A model generated the notes under the pieces. The model had not been told where the DNA came from. It did not search any database and saw only the letters and a program-made list of their open reading frames with translations. Positions 28,673-36,868 of a DNA stretch of 36,868 nucleotides are shown here, one piece after another (position 1 is the first letter of the stretch; the number at the start of each line of letters is the position of its first letter). Source of the DNA: an uncultured Actinomycetes bacterium (GTDB lineage: Bacteria; Actinomycetota; Actinomycetes; Nanopelagicales; Nanopelagicaceae); NCBI GenBank assembly GCA_903892335.1, contig CAITID010000187.1, forward strand, positions 1 through 36,868, written 5' to 3'. Both the position numbers and the translations under genes were made by a program.

Positions 28673-28678
28673 AGACTA
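28673..28678 (-). promoter_or_regulatory. Putative -10 box of a leaderless promoter
   Basis: Minus strand: TAGTCT, 6 nt (ttaggt), ATG (28666). Confidence 0.45.
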
Positions 28679-28692
28679 CCTTACGCACTTGT

Positions 28693-29511
28693 TTATGCAG
28701 TTAAGGTGATTAACGAAACTTCCGGAGGAGATGCAACTCTAATGCGGGCAAATGGGCTTGTTCCCATTCCCGCAGAAACATTTAGCCAAGGTTCATCATT
28801 TACTTTACTTACACCACGAGAGCGCCAAGTTTCTAAATCACAATTAGTTGTTAACGCTTTACTCTCACCAAACCAAGGCAATCTCACCTGCCCACCATGT
28901 GTATGTCCAGCAAAGATCAAATCTAATTTATCAAGCTCCATCGCTGCTAAAACTCTTTCATAAGGTGCATGTGTTACACCAATTGCTAAATCCACTGTTT
29001 TGCTAGGTGAGCCTGCAACAATTGAGTAATCATCTAACTCAAGGTGAGCATCATCTGTGCCACGAGCCTCAATCTTTACGCCATTGATTTTGATAATCTC
29101 TTTCTGGTGATTTAAATCGATCCAACCATGCTTTGTTAGTGCCTTACGTAATTTCTCGGACGGTAATTTTGCACCCAACTTTCGCTCACCATGATCTTTG
29201 CCCAGATATGAGAAAGGATTCTTAAACTTTGGCGCGTAGTAATCATTAGAGCCAAAGACAAATAAGCCTGGTAGTTTTAACAAATCCTTTAATGCATCCA
29301 AGGTTGTGGCAACCGCCTCTTTGTGGGCTAGAAAGTCACCGGTGCTTATAACTAAATCAGGTTTTAACTTAATAAAGCTCTTTATATCTGCAATCTCTTT
29401 CTTGCGATTTGGCGTTAAGTGCAGATCAGAAAAATGCAAAATACGAATCTCTTTACTTGCCTTTGGAAGCAACGGCAGGGTCGCTTCTCGCACTTTGTAT
29501 GCCATAGGCAT
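28693..29511 (-). CDS. Metallophosphoesterase
   Basis: ILHFSDLHLTP, STGDFLAH, FGSNDYY, DLIFAGHTHGGQVRLP. Confidence 0.92.
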   Translation of the reverse strand: MPMAYKVREATLPLLPKASKEIRILHFSDLHLTPNRKKEIADIKSFIKLKPDLVISTGDFLAHKEAVATTLDALKDLLKLPGLFVFGSNDYYAPKFKNPFSYLGKDHGERKLGAKLPSEKLRKALTKHGWIDLNHQKEIIKINGVKIEARGTDDAHLELDDYSIVAGSPSKTVDLAIGVTHAPYERVLAAMELDKLDLIFAGHTHGGQVRLPWFGESKALTTNCDLETWRSRGVSKVNDEPWLNVSAGMGTSPFARIRVASPPEVSLITLTA

Positions 29512-29525
29512 GAGAAGATACCCCT

Positions 29526-29978
29526 ATGGGACTAAAAGAGAAACTACAAAGTGATTTAACGGATGCGATTCGCAGCAGAGCTGAGGTCAAGTCAGGAACA
29601 ATTCGGATGTTACTTGCCGCAATTACAAACGAAGAGGTTTCAGGTAAAGCGGCCAGAGTTTTAAAAGATGATGAGATTATTACCGTCTTATCTCGCGAGG
29701 CCAAGAAACGTCGTGAAGCAGTTGAGGCATACGTTGCAGCAAAACGTGATGATTTAGCGGATAAAGAAAGAGCAGAGGGTGAAGTAATTTCACAATACTT
29801 GCCAGCACAATTATCTGAAGATGAGATCAAAAAGATGATTGCTGATGCAATTAGTGAAACAGGCGCAGCAGGACCTGCTGGTATGGGATTAGTTATGAAA
29901 GTTTTATCACCAAAAATCTCAGGTAAAGCCGATGGTGGAGTTGTATCCGGGTTAGTTAAAGCAGCGTTAGGACAATAA
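29526..29978 (+). CDS. GatB/YqeY domain protein
   Basis: LKEKLQSDLTDAIRSRAEVKSGTIRMLLAAI, EAYVAAKRDDLADKERAEGEVISQYLPAQLSEDEI, GMGLVMKVL. Confidence 0.92.
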   Translation: MGLKEKLQSDLTDAIRSRAEVKSGTIRMLLAAITNEEVSGKAARVLKDDEIITVLSREAKKRREAVEAYVAAKRDDLADKERAEGEVISQYLPAQLSEDEIKKMIADAISETGAAGPAGMGLVMKVLSPKISGKADGGVVSGLVKAALGQ

Positions 29979-30134
29979 ATGAAATATGAATATGTAACAG
30001 TCCCACTACTTACACATGCAACTAAGCAAATATTAGACACCTGGGGCTCTGAGGGTTGGGAGCTAGTACAGGTTGTTCCAGCACCTGGTGGCGGGGATCA
30101 ATTAGTTGCTTATATGAAGCGAGAGCTTAAGTGA
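29979..30134 (+). CDS. DUF4177-like small protein (51 aa)
   Basis: MKYEYVTVPLLTHATKQILDTWGSEGWELVQVVPAPGGGDQLVAYMKRELK; fills the gap between yqeY-like and RidA genes. Missing from the ORF track (below length cutoff). Confidence 0.85.
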   Translation: MKYEYVTVPLLTHATKQILDTWGSEGWELVQVVPAPGGGDQLVAYMKRELK

Positions 30135-30592
30135 GTGTTAGAGAAAAATTAGCAGCACTTGGTTTAACACTGCCGCAGGCTGCAGCTCCAGTTGCTGCAT
30201 ATGTTCCAGCAGTTCGAACTGGGAACTTAGTTTTTACAGCAGGACAACTTCCATTAGTCGATGGAAAAATTCCATATGTTGGCAAAGTAGGTTTGTCAGT
30301 AACGCCAGAGCAAGCAAAAGAGATGGCGCAGGTGTGTGCACTTAATGCGCTGGCTGCTATTAACTTAGTTGCGGATGTTGATCAGATTAAAAGAATTATT
30401 CGTGTTGGTGGATTTGTTAATGGTATTCCAGGATTTATTGCAGTACCAGCAGTTGTAAATGGTGCGAGTGAGTTGTTAATTAAATTATTTGGTGAAGTAG
30501 ATGGAAAGCACGCCCGCACTGCAGTTGGTGTTGCAGAGTTACCACTTGATGCACCAGTGGAGATTGAAATGACGGCAGAGCTAAAGGCTTAG
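30131..30592 (+). CDS. RidA/YjgF family protein
   Basis: AYVPAVRTGNLVFTAGQLPLVDGKI, ALNALAAI, VGGFVNGIPGFIAVPAVVNGASELLIKLFG, HARTAVGVAELPLDAPVEIEM. Confidence 0.92.
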   Translation: MSVREKLAALGLTLPQAAAPVAAYVPAVRTGNLVFTAGQLPLVDGKIPYVGKVGLSVTPEQAKEMAQVCALNALAAINLVADVDQIKRIIRVGGFVNGIPGFIAVPAVVNGASELLIKLFGEVDGKHARTAVGVAELPLDAPVEIEMTAELKA

Positions 30593-31278
30593 CGGCCTCG
30601 TTTAGATAAACGCTCGTAATCTAGAACAACAACTGCTCGTGGCTCTAAGCGAACCCAGCCGCGACCTGCGAAATCAGCGAGAGCTTTATTTACGGTCTCA
30701 CGGGATGCGCCAACTAATTGTGCTAATTCCTCTTGTGTTAACTCATGGTTAACATGAAGTCCGTCATCTTTCTTTGTACCAAATCGTTCACCAAGATCCA
30801 TAATTGCTTTAGCAACACGTCCTGGTACATCTGCAAAAACTAAATCAGCAAGGACTTCGTTGGTGCGGCGCAAGCGTCGAGCAAGGCGTTTTAACAATTG
30901 AAGTGAAACTTGTGGGTGAGCAGTAACCCAACCGATTACTTGATCATTTGCTAAAGCCAAAACTCGTGCATCAGTTACTGCAGTTGCTGTTGCTGTGCGT
31001 GGTCCTGGATCAAATAGAGATAGTTCACCAAACATATCGCCTGGGCCAAGAATGGATAAAAGATTTTCGCGGCCATCACCGGATGAGGTGCCAAGCTTTA
31101 ACTTTCCTTCTACAACTACAAATAAGCGATCACCAGCATCGCCCTCTTTAAATAATGTTTGGCCTTTGCTGACCTTTACCTGAGTCATTGATTCACGCAA
31201 TGTGGCAGCAGAAGCGTCATCTAGCGCAGTAAAAAGTGGCGCCCGACGGATTACTTCCTCATCATTTTTTTGTGCCAT
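30589..31278 (-). CDS. crp: Crp/Fnr family transcriptional regulator
   Basis: cNMP-binding domain (LFKEGDAGDRLFVVVEGKLKL, GDMFGELSLFDPGPRTATA) and HTH (LTQEELAQLVGASRETVNKALADFAGRGWV). Likely start MAQKNDEEV, not the extended ORF start 31317. Confidence 0.92.
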   Translation of the reverse strand: MAQKNDEEVIRRAPLFTALDDASAATLRESMTQVKVSKGQTLFKEGDAGDRLFVVVEGKLKLGTSSGDGRENLLSILGPGDMFGELSLFDPGPRTATATAVTDARVLALANDQVIGWVTAHPQVSLQLLKRLARRLRRTNEVLADLVFADVPGRVAKAIMDLGERFGTKKDDGLHVNHELTQEELAQLVGASRETVNKALADFAGRGWVRLEPRAVVVLDYERLSKRGR

Positions 31279-31323
31279 TGTGGGGTAAGGGTACTCCCGG
31301 TAGGAAGTTAATTCCAATCGGGC

Positions 31324-31329
31324 TAATCT
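31324..31329 (+). promoter_or_regulatory. Putative -10 box of a leaderless promoter for nth
   Basis: TAATCT, 7 nt (tgatcag), GTG (31337). Confidence 0.45.
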
Positions 31330-31336
31330 TGATCAG

Positions 31337-32038
31337 GTGCGAGAGAGTTTTTCAAATAAAAAGGTTAGAGCCGCCAAGATGTATCGGGTTTTAACCAAAA
31401 GCTATCCAAATGTTAGATGTGAGTTAGTTTTTAAAAACCCATTTCAATTATTAGTAGCAACTGTTTTATCTGCACAGTGCACCGATAAAAGAGTGAATCA
31501 AACAACTCCTGCCTTGTTTAAAAAGTATAATTCAATTAAAAAGATGGCTAAAGCTGATCAAGACGATATTGAGCGCTTAGTTAAATCAACTGGATTTTTT
31601 CGCGCTAAGGCAAAAAACATAAAATCACTTAGCCAAAAAATAATTAGTGATTTTGATGGCCAAGTCCCTGAGCGATTAGAGGATTTAATTACATTGCCGG
31701 GGGTTGGACGTAAAACTGCGAATGTTGTTTTGGGTCATGCATTTAACACCCCAGGAATTACAGTTGATACACACTTTGGCAGATTGAGCAGAAGATTTCG
31801 TTGGAGTAAATCTATAGATCCTGTGAAGTTGGAGTTTGAGGTTGGGGATTTAATTCCCCAGAAAGAGTGGACCAATCTTTCACAGCGCTTAATTTGGCAT
31901 GGCCGGCGGGTATGTCACTCGCGCAAACCAGCATGTGGTGCTTGTTCATTAAGTAAGTTATGCCCATCATTTGGTATCGGTGAGATGGATCCAATTAAGG
32001 CAAAGCGATTAGTGAAGGTAGAGGCAGACTTTAGATGA
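31337..32038 (+). CDS. nth: Endonuclease III
   Basis: LLVATVLSAQCTDKRVNQTTPALF, LITLPGVGRKTANVVLG, VDTHFGRLSRRF, C-terminal 4Fe-4S cysteines (C-x6-C-x2-C-x5-C). Confidence 0.96.
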   Translation: MRESFSNKKVRAAKMYRVLTKSYPNVRCELVFKNPFQLLVATVLSAQCTDKRVNQTTPALFKKYNSIKKMAKADQDDIERLVKSTGFFRAKAKNIKSLSQKIISDFDGQVPERLEDLITLPGVGRKTANVVLGHAFNTPGITVDTHFGRLSRRFRWSKSIDPVKLEFEVGDLIPQKEWTNLSQRLIWHGRRVCHSRKPACGACSLSKLCPSFGIGEMDPIKAKRLVKVEADFR

Positions 32039-32583
32039 AGCGAGTTAGTGCTTTAGTAATTGCAACATTGTTGCTTTCTAGCTGCGCCAGTAAAACTCCA
32101 GATAATCTGGTTGCAGTTGGGGTTATTCCTGATTGTTCAACAATTACCCGGGTTGCAACCGCCGCTAAATCACTTGAGATGCCTTGTTTGGATGGCTCGG
32201 AGATAATTAATTTCCATACGATTCGTGGCCCAATTGTTGTAAATGTTTGGGGCTCATGGTGTGTTGGTTGCCGCGAGGAAATGCCTTACTTCATTGATCT
32301 ATATGCAACTAGTAAGTTTAAAAATGGTGATATCAAGTTATTAGGTATTGATGTGCAGGAGCGCACACTTGATGCTGGTCAAGCATTTATAAAATCATAT
32401 GGAATGAGCTGGCCACACTTAATCGATATCGAAGATAAAAGTAAGTTTCTATTCGGACCAGGCGTCCCTGTTACTTGGTTTATAGATAAAGCTGGCAAAG
32501 TAGTTGCAACTAAAATTGGTGCATACACAAATAAAGAGGAGTTATTTCAGCAGGTAGAAAAAGCTTTTAAAATTCGATTATGA
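32035..32583 (+). CDS. TlpA-like thiol-disulfide oxidoreductase lipoprotein
   Basis: Lipobox LLSSC; VNVWGSWCVGCREEMPYF (CxxC); GPGVPVTWFIDKAGKVV. Confidence 0.92.
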   Translation: MKRVSALVIATLLLSSCASKTPDNLVAVGVIPDCSTITRVATAAKSLEMPCLDGSEIINFHTIRGPIVVNVWGSWCVGCREEMPYFIDLYATSKFKNGDIKLLGIDVQERTLDAGQAFIKSYGMSWPHLIDIEDKSKFLFGPGVPVTWFIDKAGKVVATKIGAYTNKEELFQQVEKAFKIRL

Positions 32584-33074
32584 AAAGCTTTGACCTAATT
32601 GTTGCCGCAATACTTCTATTCACTGCATTAATTGGATTTAAAAATGGGCTCATTCAAACCTTATTTAAAACAATTGGCTATATCGCCGGTGGTGTACTGG
32701 GTCTTGCAATCGCACTTGAAGTGATTAAGAATTGGCAAAGCCCTTTTGCGAAGCTCGGCTTAGCGCTACTGCTAATTTTTACAGTTGCAACAATTGGTGA
32801 ATACCTGCTTGGTAAAATTGGCAAAGGTGTTCATAAACGTATTTTGTTTGGGCCGTTTAAACTAATTGATTCACTATTAGGAGCCTGCCTTTCAATCTTA
32901 AGAACTGCAGTCCTTATTTACTTAAGTGCGATTTTACTAATTGCTTCACCATGGGGATGGGCTGATTCAAATATAGATAACTCAAAGTTTTATACCTACA
33001 TCGAGGATCATTTTCCGAAGTTAATTACCGATTACCAGCCAAAGGTTGAGGAAATCTTTAAAAAGATTAATTAA
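32580..33074 (+). CDS. CvpA-family membrane protein (no protease domain)
   Basis: MKSFDLIVAAILLFTALIGFKNGLIQTLFKTIGYIAGGVLGL; ends at 164 aa after the membrane part. Confidence 0.88.
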   Translation: MKSFDLIVAAILLFTALIGFKNGLIQTLFKTIGYIAGGVLGLAIALEVIKNWQSPFAKLGLALLLIFTVATIGEYLLGKIGKGVHKRILFGPFKLIDSLLGACLSILRTAVLIYLSAILLIASPWGWADSNIDNSKFYTYIEDHFPKLITDYQPKVEEIFKKIN

Positions 33075-35050
33075 TCCTCTGATTTTGCGCTGTTTAATCC
33101 CTCAGAAATTAACTTCATAACATTTGGATCAGCAAGTGTTGTGCTATCTCCTACAGCTCGATTTTCAGCAACATCCCGCAGCAAACGTCGCATAATCTTT
33201 CCACTTCGCGTCTTTGGTAGCTCAGCTACAACCATGATCTGCCTTGGTTTAGCGATTGGGCCAATTTCTTTAGCAACATGATCGCGCAGTTGCTTAACTA
33301 ATTGCTCACCGCTGGCTGATTCAATGCCACCACGTAGAATTACAAATGCAACAATGCCTTGTCCGGTCATCTCATCATTTGCACCAACCACCGCAGCTTC
33401 AGCAATTGCCTCATGTGAGACCAATGCAGATTCAACCTCGGTAGTTGATATGCGGTGTCCAGAAACATTCATTACATCATCTACTCGGCCAAGTAACCAG
33501 ATTGCGCCATCTTTATCTAACTTGGCACCATCTCCGGCAAAGTACAAACCATTAAATCTTGACCAGTAAGTTTCTTTGTAACGCTCTGGCTCGCCCCAAA
33601 TACCGCGCATCATTGATGGCCATGGATGAGTTAAAACTAAGTAGCCACCACGACCATTACCAACAGCTTTTGCTTCATCATCTACAACCTCTGCAGAAAT
33701 TCCAGGAAGTGGCTTCATTGCAGATCCTGGCTTTGTTGCCGTTACACCAGGAAGTGGTGAAATCATGATTGCACCAGTTTCAGTTTGCCACCAGGTGTCA
33801 ACAATTGGGCAACGATTTGAACCAATTACTTCGCGATACCACATCCAAGCTTCTGGATTAATTGGCTCACCAACTGAACCTAAAACGCGAAGGGAAGAAA
33901 GATTACAACTATTTGGAAACTCATCGCCCCACTTCATCCAAGTTCTAATTAAAGTTGGTGCGGTATAAAGAATTGTTACCTTGTATTTTTGAATAATCTC
34001 AAACATTCTAGATTTAGATGGCGTATCCGGTGTTCCTTCATAAATTACTTGGGTTGCACCATTAATTAAAGGACCATAGACAACGTAGGAGTGTCCGGTA
34101 ATCCATCCAACATCGGCCGTGCACCAGTAGATATCTGATTCTGGCTTTAGATCAAAGACAATGCGATGGGTAAATGAAGCTTGGGTTAAGTAGCCACCCG
34201 TTGTGTGATAAATACCCTTTGGCTTTGCAGTTGTGCCAGAGGTGTAAAGAATAAATAAACCCTGCTCACTATCGAAAAATTGCGCCTCATGCTGATCAGA
34301 TTGGCGATCAACAATCTCATGCCACCAAATATCCCGGCCTGAATCAAACTCAGTTGGTTGGCCAGTGCGCTTAACAACTAAAACATTCTTAACCTTTGTC
34401 TTTCCTTTAAGGGCCTCATCAACTGCAGGCTTTAATGCAAATGGTGCACCTTTACGATATCCACCATCTGCGGTGATAACTAAAGTTGCATCTGCATCTT
34501 GAATTCGAGCAAGCAATGAATCTGCGCTAAAGCCACCAAATACAACTGAGTGCATTGCGCCAAGGCGGGCACAAGCAAGCATTGCAATTACCGCCTCTGG
34601 AATCATCGGCATATAAATTGCTATGCGATCACCCTGCTTAACACCTAACTCAATTAATGCATTAGTGGTTTTCTTAACCTGCGTTAGTAACTGTCCGTAA
34701 GTGATTGTTCTGGTATCTCCAGGCTCACCCTCAAAGTGAAATGCAACTCTGGATCCGCGTCCTTCTAAGACATGTTTATCTAGGCAGTTGTAAGAAGCAT
34801 TTATCTTTCCACCAATAAACCATTTGGCAAAAGGTAATTGCCAATCAATAACCTGATCCCATTTTTTATCCCAATGTAGGTTATTTGCTTGTGCTTCCCA
34901 AAAAGCTACTGGATCCCTCTTTGCTAATTCATAAATGTCTGATTTGGCATTTGCATTAGCGGCAAACTCTGCTGTTGGGGCGAAGGTGCGATCTTCATAG
35001 GATAAATTCTCAAATGATTCACTGCTCATGTACTCGAGATTACCAGCCAA
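33071..35050 (-). CDS. acsA: Acetyl-CoA synthetase
   Basis: YTSGTTAKPKGIYHTTGGYL, WCTADVGWITGHSYVVYGPL, DTWWQTETGAIMISPLPG, GRVDDVMNVSGHRIST, PKTRSGKIMRRLLR. Confidence 0.97.
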   Translation of the reverse strand: MAGNLEYMSSESFENLSYEDRTFAPTAEFAANANAKSDIYELAKRDPVAFWEAQANNLHWDKKWDQVIDWQLPFAKWFIGGKINASYNCLDKHVLEGRGSRVAFHFEGEPGDTRTITYGQLLTQVKKTTNALIELGVKQGDRIAIYMPMIPEAVIAMLACARLGAMHSVVFGGFSADSLLARIQDADATLVITADGGYRKGAPFALKPAVDEALKGKTKVKNVLVVKRTGQPTEFDSGRDIWWHEIVDRQSDQHEAQFFDSEQGLFILYTSGTTAKPKGIYHTTGGYLTQASFTHRIVFDLKPESDIYWCTADVGWITGHSYVVYGPLINGATQVIYEGTPDTPSKSRMFEIIQKYKVTILYTAPTLIRTWMKWGDEFPNSCNLSSLRVLGSVGEPINPEAWMWYREVIGSNRCPIVDTWWQTETGAIMISPLPGVTATKPGSAMKPLPGISAEVVDDEAKAVGNGRGGYLVLTHPWPSMMRGIWGEPERYKETYWSRFNGLYFAGDGAKLDKDGAIWLLGRVDDVMNVSGHRISTTEVESALVSHEAIAEAAVVGANDEMTGQGIVAFVILRGGIESASGEQLVKQLRDHVAKEIGPIAKPRQIMVVAELPKTRSGKIMRRLLRDVAENRAVGDSTTLADPNVMKLISEGLNSAKSED

Positions 35051-35144
35051 TACTTTTCCCCACCAACCTCACCTCATAACTCTTTTGCACTTCAAACTGG
35101 CTACCTTGCGCAGGCACAACCCATGAATAAGAGAAGGAGATAAC

Positions 35145-35264
35145 TTGGCAACCTCAGTCGTAATCACACTAATCCTGTTGATGCAGAAACTGCTTGCTAC
35201 CGGCATCTTGGGTAGCGCCTTGGCCACGGTGCTGAAAAAGGCGCTGCTTCTGCTAGCAGCTTAA
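35145..35264 (+). CDS. 39-aa hydrophobic small protein
   Basis: aaggagat, then TTG start: MATSVVITLILLMQKLLATGILGSALATVLKKALLLLAA. Missing from the ORF track (below length cutoff). Confidence 0.6.
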   Translation: MATSVVITLILLMQKLLATGILGSALATVLKKALLLLAA

Positions 35265-35365
35265 AAAATCACCACCTAATGGGGCGGGTAATTTTCAAAA
35301 CCGCCCTAAATGTGGTGGGATTGGTCGTAATCCCAAAGGGCCAAAAAGATAACTGGGAGATAAAG

Positions 35366-36868
<1,503 letters not shown>

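Noticed and set aside
29453-30040. 195-aa minus-strand ORF over the YqeY-like gene
   Set aside because: Antisense to a well-supported YqeY gene and the DUF4177 ORF; Ser/Ala-rich shadow frame.
35242-35270. gctgc...gcagc hairpin at the end of the 39-aa ORF as a terminator
   Set aside because: Short stem with no downstream T tract on the plus strand.

Overview
The window looks like part of a streamlined, AT-rich actinobacterial chromosome. Gene content and order resemble freshwater acI/Nanopelagicales-type genomes, but this lineage call is inference. Most of it is core: FprA-type reductase, malic enzyme, upp, tadA with its partner protein, a succinate-semialdehyde dehydrogenase-like gene, SRP RNA, dnaX, recR, lysC, asd, a DUF4177/RidA/Crp/Nth/TlpA/CvpA/AcsA block, class II fba and the start of purA. 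There are three tRNAs: Ser-GCU, Arg-ACG and Ser-GGA. The clearest accessory segment is ~15.65-22.6 kb, a surface-sugar (nonulosonic-acid-like) cassette between a dehydrogenase gene and tRNA-Ser/ffs. It holds a GNAT-PseG fusion, PseI, an aldo/keto reductase, an SpsF-like cytidylyltransferase, a class III (GSA-like) aminotransferase, a HAD hydrolase and a KdsB-like cytidylyltransferase. The first 73 nt hold the N-terminus of another surface-polysaccharide glycosyltransferase. Other notable points: a recurrent leaderless-promoter architecture (-10 box 6-7 nt before the start codon), a palindromic shared -10 between divergent pse genes, a probable ATT start codon, a permease-OB-fold fusion, a protease-less MarP/CvpA position, a GNAT-NSAR-transporter operon, and small ORFs missing from the ORF track.
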